From Alphaproteobacteria bacterium (GTDB lineage Bacteria > Pseudomonadota > Alphaproteobacteria > Sphingomonadales > Sphingomonadaceae), in contig JAHJHL010000107.1 of the NCBI GenBank assembly GCA_018823905.1, positions 1 through 42,063 on the forward strand: DNA of 42,063 bases, written 5' to 3'. Position 1 is the first letter of the stretch; each line of letters starts with the position of its first letter. The translations under genes and the position numbers were made by a program. The notes under the pieces are model-generated. The model was not told where the DNA came from, made no database searches, and saw nothing but the letters and a program-made list of their open reading frames with translations. This document shows, piece by piece, positions 33,959-41,733 of the stretch.

Positions 33959-35539
33959 TTATTCGGCGGGCAGCGGGGTATAGCCCGCGCCTGATTTTGC
34001 TTCGTTAGTGGCGCCTGCCGCCGCGCGGCGGGGCTCGGGACCTTTGCGGATGCTCGCGAGCATCAGGCGCACTTCGATGAAGGCGAGGGCGCTGTAGAGC
34101 AGGGTGAAGGCGGCGATCGTCGTCCAGACCTGCGCCACGGTCAGGCTCGATGCGCCGAGGAAGGTCGGCAGCACGCCCTCGATCGCCCATGGCTGACGGC
34201 CATATTCGGCAAGCACCCAACCCATTTCGGCGGCCAGCCAAGGCAGGGGGATGATCAGAACGGCGGTGCGCAGGAACCATTTGACGTCGAACCGCCGCAC
34301 GGTGGCGAAATAAAAGGCGAGCGCGAAAAAGCCGATGAAGAAGAAGCCGAGGCCCGCCATGAAGCGGAACAGCCAGAAGGTCACGGGGACGTTCGGGACC
34401 GTGTCCCACGCGGCCGTCATCACCTGGTCGTGGCTCGCTGTCTGCGGGTCGGTCACATAGCGTTTGAGAAGCATCGCATAGCCCAGGTCGGCACGATGCT
34501 CTTCGAAAATTGCGCGCGCGGCGTCGTTGGTGCGGTCGACCTTCAAATCCTCAAGCGCGCCATAGGCAAGTTTGCCGCTCTCGATGCGTTCCTGGGCGTG
34601 CAGGACCAACTCGTTGATCCCCTGCACCTGCCCGGTCAGGCTGCGCGTCGAGATGAGACCGAGCGCATAGGGGATCTTGATCTCGTAGTGAGTCGTGCGA
34701 TCCTTGACCGATGGAAAGCCGATCAATGTCAGGCCAGCAGGCGCTTTTTCCGTGTGCCACATAGCTTCGATCGCGGCGAGTTTCATTTTTTGGTTGTCGG
34801 TCAGCGCATAGCCCGATTCGTCGCCAAGCACGACGACCGAGAGCGAAGAAGCGAGGCCGAAGGCGGCGGCGACGGTCATCGACCGCTTCGCCAGTGCCGT
34901 GAAGCGCCCGCGCAGCAGGTACCAGGCCGAGATGCCGAGAACGAAAACCGATGCGGTGACATAACCAGCGCTGACGGTATGAACGAATTTTGCCTGGGCA
35001 ACGGGGTTGAACAGCACCGAATAGAAATCGACGACCTCCATCCGCATCGTGTCGGTATTGAAGCGCGATCCGATCGGGTTCTGCATCCAGCCGTTCGCGA
35101 TCAGGATCCACAGCGCGGAAAGGTTGGAGCCCAAGGCGACGAGGAAGGTGACAAGCAGATGCCCCTGTTTGGACAATTTGTCCCAGCCGAAGAACATCAG
35201 GCCGACGAAGGTCGCCTCGAGGAAGAAGGCCATCAGGCCCTCGATCGCCAGCGGCGCACCGAAAATGTCGCCGACATAATGCGAATAATAGGACCAGTTC
35301 ATTCCGAACTCGAACTCCATCGTCAGGCCGGTCGCCACCCCGAGGACGAAGTTGATGCCGAACAGCTTGGCCCAGAAGCGCGTGATCGTGCGCCATATCT
35401 CGCGTTCGGTAATGACATAGATGCTCTCCATGATCACCAGCATGAACGACAGGCCCAGCGTCAGCGGCACGAAAAGAAAATGATACATCGCCGTCAGCGC
35501 GAATTGCAGACGGGAAAGCTCGACAACGGCGAGATCCAT
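33959..35539 (-). CDS. cydA: Cytochrome bd ubiquinol oxidase subunit I
   Basis: A 526-residue subunit I carrying the haems of the bd oxidase. The low-spin/high-spin haem ligands are recognisable: His20 in TAMYHFLFVPL, a later His in the FVHTVSAGYV region, and Met in AAEMGWVLAEYGRQPW. The quinol-binding Q-loop lies between about residues 255 and 340 and looks like the long type (with a stretch from DQKMKLAAIEAMW-like sequence onward). Bd oxidase gives high oxygen affinity and resistance to sulfide and nitric oxide in other bacteria. AGGAGTGA precedes the ATG. It is divergent from cydD across a 77-bp gap. Confidence 0.97.
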   Translation of the reverse strand: MDLAVVELSRLQFALTAMYHFLFVPLTLGLSFMLVIMESIYVITEREIWRTITRFWAKLFGINFVLGVATGLTMEFEFGMNWSYYSHYVGDIFGAPLAIEGLMAFFLEATFVGLMFFGWDKLSKQGHLLVTFLVALGSNLSALWILIANGWMQNPIGSRFNTDTMRMEVVDFYSVLFNPVAQAKFVHTVSAGYVTASVFVLGISAWYLLRGRFTALAKRSMTVAAAFGLASSLSVVVLGDESGYALTDNQKMKLAAIEAMWHTEKAPAGLTLIGFPSVKDRTTHYEIKIPYALGLISTRSLTGQVQGINELVLHAQERIESGKLAYGALEDLKVDRTNDAARAIFEEHRADLGYAMLLKRYVTDPQTASHDQVMTAAWDTVPNVPVTFWLFRFMAGLGFFFIGFFALAFYFATVRRFDVKWFLRTAVLIIPLPWLAAEMGWVLAEYGRQPWAIEGVLPTFLGASSLTVAQVWTTIAAFTLLYSALAFIEVRLMLASIRKGPEPRRAAAGATNEAKSGAGYTPLPAE

Positions 35540-35602
35540 AGCGTCACTCCTGGAACAGCGACTCGGCGGCGCACCGCTTGGCTTGCGGCTACGTCAATTA
35601 CT

Positions 35603-35626
35603 GAATATAGGAATGTATGAATATTA
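35603..35626 (+). repeat. Three 8-bp phased GAAT repeats at the cydD start
   Basis: GAATATAG, GAATGTAT and GAATATTA follow each other at 35603, 35611 and 35619. They lie in the short cydA/cydD divergent gap and overlap the most upstream cydD start codon (35617). They could be a binding site for a regulator controlling both cyd operons. The 8-bp period is seen directly; the function is a guess. Confidence 0.4.
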
Positions 35627-37254
35627 GAGAAATGTCAACTATGGATCGTTCGTCGTCTCCCGTCGTTTCTGCCAGCCCTTCCGCCGTGGCGGCATGGGTG
35701 TGCGACGCGCTGGCGGCTGTTCTCTTTGCGCTGGCACTGGCGCAGCTTTTGTCGCTTCAAATCAGCCGCGAAATCGGCGGTGATGGCGAAACCGGATGGG
35801 GCTGGGGGCTGCTTCTGATTGCCTCGGCCCTGCTGCGCGGCGGCGCACAGGGCGCCGCAGCACTGTTCGGCCAGCGCGCGGCGGCGGTGGCCACCGCCGC
35901 CCTCCGCGCCCGCGTAGCGCCGGCCTTGATGACGAGCGCGACAGCGCGGGGGCGAATCGTCGGTGAAGACGCCGAGCTTGCGATCGCCGGGATCGACCGC
36001 ATCGAGCCCTATCTCGCGCGCTTCCTGCCCCTGCGCCGCGCGGCGATGCTGTCGCCGCTGCTGATCGCGCTTGCGGCCTTTTTCGCCAGCTGGGTGTCCG
36101 CGGCGATCCTGCTTGCCACACTGATCCCGTTTGGGTTTGGCATGGCGCTCGCGGGCGGTGCCGCGCGCAAGGCGAGCGATGATCAGTTCGGCGCGCTTGC
36201 GCGCCTCTGTGGCCTGTTCGTCGATCGCGTTCGGGCCTTGCCGTTGATTCTTTCCTTTGGTGCGGAAGAGCGCGTCGCGCGGCATATCGGAGCCGCGGCG
36301 AGCGATCTGGCGGAGCGAACGCTCGGCGTGCTCCGGATCGCATTCCTGTCGAGCGCGATTCTGGAGTTTTTCAGCGCGCTGGCGGTCGCCCTCGTCGCCG
36401 TCTATTGCGGCTTCGCCTTGCTGGGGCTTTTGCCGTTTGCGCCGCCCGAACGGCTCGATTTCGTCCGCGCCTTCTTTGTCCTCGCGCTGGCGCCTGAATA
36501 TTATATGGGGATGCGCCGACTCGCCGCCGCATATCATGACAAGCAGCAGGGAGAAGCTGCTCTCGCCGCGCTGGCGCAAGAAGAACGGAAAATTTCCGAA
36601 CGTATCGAGAACCCGCCGAGGAAAAAGGTGACGACGCTGGCGCTCGCGGATCTCGTCGTGCGCCATCCGGGCGGGGTCGCGATCGGTTCCGTCGACGCGG
36701 CCTGGCCGGCGACCGGTCTCCATGTCATGACCGGCCCCAGCGGGGCCGGAAAAACCAGCCTGCTCCGTGCGCTGATCGGGCAGGTGCCGATCGAGCGTGG
36801 ACAGATCCGCCTCGACACCGTCGAGGTCGACCCGTGTGCGCTGGCGGCGACCTGTGGCTGGTCTGGGCAGCGCGCATTGCTTCTGCCAGCGACGCTGCGT
36901 GCCAACCTGCTCCTGTCCCGTTGGGGCGTAGCCGATGCAGACGCGCTCGATCTTCTCGATGCGGTGGGACTTGGCGGGCTGATCGCGGATCGTGGCGCAG
37001 GCCTCGACTGGTCGATAAACGACCGTGGCAGCGGGCTGTCGGGGGGCGAGCGGCGGCGCATCGGTCTGGTGCGCGCGCTTCTTGCGCCGCGCCCGATCCT
37101 CTTGCTCGACGAGCCGACGGCCGATCTCGATCGCGCCGCGGCAGAATCGATTGTCGCGCTGCTCGTCCGGACGGGGCGGGACAGGCTGATCGTCGCGGCG
37201 ACGCATGACCCGCTGCTCGTCGCCGCCGCGGACAGCCGGATCGCCCTGCCATGA
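35617..37254 (+). CDS. cydD: Thiol exporter / bd-assembly ABC transporter subunit CydD
   Basis: A 545-residue half-transporter: N-terminal six-helix ABC membrane domain (residues about 25-310) and C-terminal ATPase with Walker A GPSGAGKTSLLRAL, signature LSGGERRRIGLVRALLA and Walker B PILLLDEPTADLD. CydDC exports cysteine and glutathione to the periplasm and is needed for bd oxidase assembly. It overlaps cydC by 4 bp (ATGA) and is divergent from cydABX. Start choice is uncertain among ATG codons at 35617, 35632 and 35641; the first overlaps a tandem GAAT repeat, which favours one of the later two if that repeat is an operator. Confidence 0.93.
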   Translation: MNIREMSTMDRSSSPVVSASPSAVAAWVCDALAAVLFALALAQLLSLQISREIGGDGETGWGWGLLLIASALLRGGAQGAAALFGQRAAAVATAALRARVAPALMTSATARGRIVGEDAELAIAGIDRIEPYLARFLPLRRAAMLSPLLIALAAFFASWVSAAILLATLIPFGFGMALAGGAARKASDDQFGALARLCGLFVDRVRALPLILSFGAEERVARHIGAAASDLAERTLGVLRIAFLSSAILEFFSALAVALVAVYCGFALLGLLPFAPPERLDFVRAFFVLALAPEYYMGMRRLAAAYHDKQQGEAALAALAQEERKISERIENPPRKKVTTLALADLVVRHPGGVAIGSVDAAWPATGLHVMTGPSGAGKTSLLRALIGQVPIERGQIRLDTVEVDPCALAATCGWSGQRALLLPATLRANLLLSRWGVADADALDLLDAVGLGGLIADRGAGLDWSINDRGSGLSGGERRRIGLVRALLAPRPILLLDEPTADLDRAAAESIVALLVRTGRDRLIVAATHDPLLVAAADSRIALP

Positions 37255-38831
37255 TCGAAGACATGATCCGTACAGCGCGCGCGCGGCAACGCCGCGCCGT
37301 TGCGTCGGGCATGATCGCCGCCGCGGTCGCCGCGCTGTCGGCGATCGGGCTGCTCGCGGTTTCGGGCTGGTTCCTGACCGGCGCGGCGCTGGCCGGATTG
37401 GGTGGCGTGGCCGCGGTCCAGGCGTTCAACTATCTGATTCCCAGCGCCGCAATCCGCGGCCTTGCCATCCTCCGCACCCTGTCGCGCTATGGCGAACGCC
37501 TGTTCAGCCACCGGGCGATGCTGTTCGCGCTCGCCGATGTCCGTACCCGGCTGTTTGCGCGGCTGGTCGCCGCGCCGCCTGCTGCGGCGCTCCGGTTCAA
37601 TCGTGGCGAGGTGGCGGCGCGGCTCGGGAGCGACGTCGAAGCGCTCGAGGAGGCGCTGCTGCGCACGACGCTGGCGCCCTCGGGTATCGCGACACTGATC
37701 GGCGCGCTGGCGCTCGCGGCGTTCGCGGGAATCATCGCCGTTCTGGCCCTGTGCGCCGCCGCCGCGACGAGCCTGCTCCTGGCGCGATGGATCGGTGCGC
37801 GGTGGCTGGCGCCCGCGCTCGACGCCGAGCGAGACGCGACGGGGCAATTGATCCGGCAATATGTCGATCTTGCCACCGGGGGCGACGACATTCTGGTTTA
37901 TGCGCTCGACGATGACGTGCGCGCCGCGCTCGGCGATGCCCAGGATGGGCTGCACCAGGCGCGCGTCGCGATGGTACGGGCCGATGCGGCGCTCGGAACC
38001 GGTCATTGGCTGGCGACCGGAATGGTCGTGGCGGCGATTGTACTGTTCAGTGCGGCGCCGGCGCCGCTGGTCGCGCTGTCGTCGCTCGCCGCAGCGGCGT
38101 CGATGGAAATTGTCGGCGCGCTTGTCCGGCTCGATCTCCAGCGCTGGAAAAGTCGGGGCGCACGTGAACGGCTGGATGTCATGTTCCCGGTGCCGTCCGC
38201 GCCGGTGCCGCCGCCGCCGGTCGACTTATCGGCTGCGATCGTGATCGACGGGCATCGTATCGCGCGAGGCGACCGCTTTGCAGTGACCGGCGCGTCGGGC
38301 AGCGGCAAGACGCGGCTCATCGAAACGCTCGCGGGGCTGCGAAACGACGCGCCTCAATCGATCGAAATAGCGAGGGTGCCAGTCGCAGATTTGCCGCTGT
38401 CCGACCGTCGGTCGCTATTCGCGCTGGCGGCGCAGGATGCGTCGATGATTGCCGGGACGGTTGCCGACAATCTTGCTCTTGCGCGCCCCGGCATTACCCG
38501 CGCCGCCATGGCCGAGGCGTTGTTCAGCGCCGGACTCGACGACGTCGTGGCCACCCTCCCGGGCGGCCTAGACTGCTGGCTCGGTGATGACGGCGCGCGG
38601 CTTTCGGGCGGGCAGCGCAGACGCCTCTCGCTCGCGCGTGCGCTCCTCGCCGATCGACCTTTCCTGCTGCTCGACGAGCCGAGCGAAGGCCTTGATCTCG
38701 ACACCGAGGCATTGCTGGTCGCACGATTGCGCGGCTGGCTCGATGCGACGGGCACGGGACTGATTATCGTCAGCCACAGGCTGGCGATGCTTGAACTGGC
38801 GGACCGCCGGATGGCGTTACAGAGCGATTAA
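37251..38831 (+). CDS. cydC: Thiol exporter / bd-assembly ABC transporter subunit CydC
   Basis: A 526-residue half-transporter that pairs with CydD. An N-terminal membrane domain (LAVSGWFLTGAALAGLGG and NYLIPSAAIRGLAILRTLSR) is typical of CydC. The ATPase domain has Walker A GASGSGKTRLIETL, signature LSGGQRRRLSLARALLA, Walker B PFLLLDEPSEGLDLD and the H-loop IVSHR. Together the two proteins export reduced thiols and support cytochrome bd assembly. The stop codon overlaps the stop of the convergent ArsR gene by 4 bp (38828-38831), leaving no room for a separate terminator between them. Confidence 0.95.
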   Translation: MIEDMIRTARARQRRAVASGMIAAAVAALSAIGLLAVSGWFLTGAALAGLGGVAAVQAFNYLIPSAAIRGLAILRTLSRYGERLFSHRAMLFALADVRTRLFARLVAAPPAAALRFNRGEVAARLGSDVEALEEALLRTTLAPSGIATLIGALALAAFAGIIAVLALCAAAATSLLLARWIGARWLAPALDAERDATGQLIRQYVDLATGGDDILVYALDDDVRAALGDAQDGLHQARVAMVRADAALGTGHWLATGMVVAAIVLFSAAPAPLVALSSLAAAASMEIVGALVRLDLQRWKSRGARERLDVMFPVPSAPVPPPPVDLSAAIVIDGHRIARGDRFAVTGASGSGKTRLIETLAGLRNDAPQSIEIARVPVADLPLSDRRSLFALAAQDASMIAGTVADNLALARPGITRAAMAEALFSAGLDDVVATLPGGLDCWLGDDGARLSGGQRRRLSLARALLADRPFLLLDEPSEGLDLDTEALLVARLRGWLDATGTGLIIVSHRLAMLELADRRMALQSD

Positions 38832-39193
38832 CGGAGAACCCGCGCAAAGTGGGCGGCGCTGTCGGCGCCGCCGTGCTGGCCCATTGGGCTTGCGGTGCGC
38901 GGGTCGAACTGGTCGGCGAGTGCGCGGATTGGTACGAGCGCGTCAGATTTAAGGCGATAAAATATCTGCTTGGCGTCGCGGCGCGTTTCGACGATCCGGG
39001 CGTTGCGCAGCACGCCGAGCTGTTGGCTGAGCAACGGCTGGCCGACGCCGGTGGCGCTTTCGATCTGGCCGACGGCGAGTTCGGTGTCGCGGATCGCGAA
39101 AATCAGCTTCAAGCGGACCGGGTGGGCGAGCACGCGGAGCAGATCGACGAGGTCATCGTCGATGACCGGTACCTCGGGCGAGACGGGCGTCAT
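38828..39193 (-). CDS. ArsR-family regulator lacking cysteines
   Basis: A 121-residue winged-helix regulator of the ArsR/SmtB family, with DLLRVLAHPVRLKLIFAIRD, the recognition region TGVGQPLLSQQLGVLRNARI and the wing TRRDAKQIFYRL. The closest pattern is the BigR/SqrR/YgaV group that senses persulfides through two cysteines, but this protein contains none, so it must sense by another route or act as a constitutive or co-regulated repressor. The ATG at 39193 overlaps the peroxiredoxin stop (ATGA), so it is the last gene of the reactive-sulfur/peroxide operon and a likely autoregulator of it. Longer in-frame extensions upstream run back into the peroxiredoxin gene. Confidence 0.9.
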   Translation of the reverse strand: MTPVSPEVPVIDDDLVDLLRVLAHPVRLKLIFAIRDTELAVGQIESATGVGQPLLSQQLGVLRNARIVETRRDAKQIFYRLKSDALVPIRALADQFDPRTASPMGQHGGADSAAHFARVLR

Positions 39194-39843
39194 TCGGGCT
39201 CGTCGGGAGTCAGCCGGTAGAACCAGCGCGTCGCGGTTTTGCCGCTCAACGCGTCGCGGGCGAGCAGGCCGGGCGGAGCGAGGATGTCCGCGCCGGGACT
39301 CCATCCTTCGGGCGTCATGGCCAATCCGTCGCTGGTGCGCTGGAGCGCAGCGACGGTACGTAACATTTCCTCGACCGAGCGGCCGACGCTGAGCGGATAG
39401 GCGGTCAGCGCGCGGACGACACCCTCCGGATCGATGAAATAGGACGCGCGCACGGCAGCGGCGCTGCGCGAATCCTGATCCACCATGCCAAAGGCCGTCG
39501 CTATCTCCAGCGACGGATCCTCGATGATCGGAAAGGTTACCGTGACTCCTAGGTCGTCGTGTATCGCGCGGACCCATGCGAGATGCGAGAAGAGGCTGTC
39601 GACCGAATGGGCCACGAGTTCGCAGCCCAGCGCCGCGAAACGGTCTGCCGCGCGCGCGAGCGCGACAAACTCACTGGTGCAGACCGGCGTGAAGTCGCCG
39701 GGGTGCGAGAAGAGCAGCAGCCATTTCCCGCGATAGTCGCTGAGCCGCAGCGGACCAGTCGTGCTGCGCGCGATGAAATCGGGCGCAGCGTCGCCGATGC
39801 GGAGCGGTCGATGGAGCGGGCGTGGAGTGAGATCTTCGGGCAT
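39190..39843 (-). CDS. 1-Cys (Prx6-type) peroxiredoxin
   Basis: A 217-residue peroxiredoxin with the peroxidatic cysteine, about residue 55, in HPGDFTPVCTSE. The length and the C-terminal extension (WSPGADILAPPGLLARDAL, then TRWFYRL) match the Prx6/1-Cys group, which reduces peroxides and can act on persulfide-type oxidants. AAAAGGA precedes the ATG at 39843. It is coupled to the ArsR gene by a 4-bp overlap. A 55-bp gap separates it from the TauE/SafE gene upstream, wide enough for an additional promoter. Confidence 0.93.
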   Translation of the reverse strand: MPEDLTPRPLHRPLRIGDAAPDFIARSTTGPLRLSDYRGKWLLLFSHPGDFTPVCTSEFVALARAADRFAALGCELVAHSVDSLFSHLAWVRAIHDDLGVTVTFPIIEDPSLEIATAFGMVDQDSRSAAAVRASYFIDPEGVVRALTAYPLSVGRSVEEMLRTVAALQRTSDGLAMTPEGWSPGADILAPPGLLARDALSGKTATRWFYRLTPDEPE

Positions 39844-39898
39844 CGGAATCCTTTTCCCACACCTTTCTACACACTTCTCTATATCATGTAAATGACAA

Positions 39899-40705
39899 CT
39901 ATGATACCCAGCCAAAGCTGCTCGCGCTCTGATATAGCATATAGGTAGCCACTGCGAGCACCAGCAGTGCGAACAGGCTGTTGAGACGTCCGGTCGTCGC
40001 CGACAGCCGCTGTGCCCCCTTCATGCCCAACCAGCTGCCGAGCGCACCGCCCGCGACGAACAGGCCGGCGAGCGGCCAGTCGATCAGACCCGACCACGCA
40101 TAGTTCGCGGCAGTGGTCAGGCCGAAGGCGGTGACCGCGACGAGGGACGTGCCGACGGCATTGATCATCGGCATGCCCGTCGCGGCGACTATGCCCGGGA
40201 CGATCAGAAAGCCGCCGCCGATTCCGAAAAATCCGCTGAACGCACCGCTGCCGAGCCCGTAGCCGAGCAGACGCGGTGCATTTTCACGGCTGATACGTAC
40301 TGCAGGATCGCCCGCTTGTCCGCGCCGGAGAAGCATGACGCCCGCGATCATGACCATCAGTAGCGCGAAGAGGAAGAGTAGCTTATCGCCGTCGAAACTC
40401 TTGCCGAGCGTCGATCCGGCCAGCGCGCCGACGACCCCGGCGGCGGCGAATGTGGCGCCACACGGCCAGCGGACATTGCCCGCGCGGGCATGATTGGCAA
40501 GGCCGACCGCCGCGTTGGCGGCAACGGCGAGCGCCGCGGTGCCGATCGCGACATGCGGCTGCGGCACGCCGACGAGATAGACCATCAGCGGCACGGCAAG
40601 GATCGACCCGCCGCCGCCGACGAGCCCGAGCGTGAAGCCGACAAGCACCCCCGACAGCGCGCCGAGAATCATCTGTACAAGATCGAGCGTGGTGGGATCG
40701 GGCAT
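39899..40705 (-). CDS. TauE/SafE-family sulfur-compound exporter
   Basis: A 268-residue membrane protein with about eight helices in two related halves, each starting with a glycine-rich motif (GLVGGGGSILAVPLMVYL near the N-terminus; FFGIGGGFLIVPGI near residue 160). This is the TauE/SafE family (PF01925), linked to export of sulfite, sulfonates or other small sulfur anions. It begins 11 bp after the stop of the persulfide-dioxygenase-like gene, so the pair are co-transcribed: the first would produce sulfite from persulfide and this protein would remove it. The Shine-Dalgarno is weak. Confidence 0.92.
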   Translation of the reverse strand: MPDPTTLDLVQMILGALSGVLVGFTLGLVGGGGSILAVPLMVYLVGVPQPHVAIGTAALAVAANAAVGLANHARAGNVRWPCGATFAAAGVVGALAGSTLGKSFDGDKLLFLFALLMVMIAGVMLLRRGQAGDPAVRISRENAPRLLGYGLGSGAFSGFFGIGGGFLIVPGIVAATGMPMINAVGTSLVAVTAFGLTTAANYAWSGLIDWPLAGLFVAGGALGSWLGMKGAQRLSATTGRLNSLFALLVLAVATYMLYQSASSFGWVS

Positions 40706-40716
40706 CGCGCCGGCGC

Positions 40717-41640
40717 TTAGAGAATGTCGAGCGGGAGCTTGAGGTAGCGCGCGCCGTTACTCTCGGGTTCGGGCAGGCGGCCGCCGCGCATGTTGACCTG
40801 CACCGACGGCAGGATCAGCTTCGGCATCGCCAGCGTCTTGTCACGCGCCTCGCGCATCGCGACGAATTCGTCTTCGCTCACACCTTCATGGACATGCACG
40901 TTCGAGGTGCGTTCGGACGCAATCGTTGTTTCCCAAGCGTAGGTGTCGCGACCCGGCGCCTTATAGTCATGGCAGAGGAATACGCGCGTTTCGCCCGGAA
41001 GCGCGAGTAGCCGGTGGATCGACCGATAGAGCGTGCGCGCGTCGCCACCGGGAAAGTCGGCGCGCGCGGTGCCATAGTCGGGCATGAACAAAGTGTCGCC
41101 GGTGAACAGGGCATCGCCGATGATCCACACCATGCACGCGGGTGTATGTCCCGGGGTGTGGAGGACGATGCCGTCGAGTTCGCCGAGGCGAAACGTGTCG
41201 CCGTCGGCCATCAGCCGGTCGAACTGCGACCCGTCGCGCCGGAACCGCGCGTCCTCGTTAAAGATCTCACCGAACACCGTCTGCACCGTCTTGATATGCC
41301 GTCCGATGACGATCTGGCCGCCCAGCTTGTCTTGCAGATAGGGCGCGGCCGACAGGTGATCGGCATGGGCGTGGGTTTCGATCTGCCATTCGACGGTCAA
41401 GCCTTCGGTGCGAACATAGTCGATGATGGCATCGGCCGAGGCATGGCTCGTACGGCCAGACGGCTGGTCGAAATCGAGCACGCTGTCGATGATCGCCGCC
41501 TTGCCCGTCGCCGGGTCGTGGACGACGTGCGTCGCGGTGAAGGTCGCTTCGTCGAAAAAGGTCTTCACGATGGGAACCTTGCCCGTCGCGCGCGCCGTGC
41601 CAATCATGTCGGCGGCGGTATCTCGGTGAGGGTCGGTCAT
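40717..41640 (-). CDS. Metallo-beta-lactamase-fold persulfide dioxygenase-like protein
   Basis: A 307-residue protein of the ETHE1/Blh type of the metallo-beta-lactamase superfamily. The metal motif THAHADHLSA gives His90, His92, Asp94 and His95; the later His is in TPGHTPACM, the bridging Asp in FTGDTLFMPDYGTARADFPGG-like sequence, and a terminal His in FLCHDY. The DYGTARADFPGGDA region is typical of persulfide dioxygenases and their relatives, which use iron to oxidise glutathione persulfide to sulfite. The ATG at 41640 has GGAAAGA upstream; an ATG at 41649 is possible. It heads the operon with TauE/SafE, peroxiredoxin and ArsR. A dyad lies just upstream. Confidence 0.92.
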   Translation of the reverse strand: MTDPHRDTAADMIGTARATGKVPIVKTFFDEATFTATHVVHDPATGKAAIIDSVLDFDQPSGRTSHASADAIIDYVRTEGLTVEWQIETHAHADHLSAAPYLQDKLGGQIVIGRHIKTVQTVFGEIFNEDARFRRDGSQFDRLMADGDTFRLGELDGIVLHTPGHTPACMVWIIGDALFTGDTLFMPDYGTARADFPGGDARTLYRSIHRLLALPGETRVFLCHDYKAPGRDTYAWETTIASERTSNVHVHEGVSEDEFVAMREARDKTLAMPKLILPSVQVNMRGGRLPEPESNGARYLKLPLDIL

Positions 41641-41662
41641 GGGGATCATTCTTTCCAAAGTA

Positions 41663-41680
41663 TATTAGGTCATACTAATA
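41663..41680. promoter_or_regulatory. Perfect dyad upstream of the persulfide dioxygenase-like gene
   Basis: TATTAG-GTCATA-CTAATA is a perfect 6-6-6 inverted repeat about 23 bp upstream of the start codon at 41640, in an AT-rich pocket of an otherwise GC-rich sequence. It is a good candidate operator for the ArsR-family gene at the operon's end. Confidence 0.5.
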
Positions 41681-41733
41681 CAAAATGATTGCAATCGATG
41701 TCCAGTTGCGGGCGGCGATCAGTCTGATCGATA

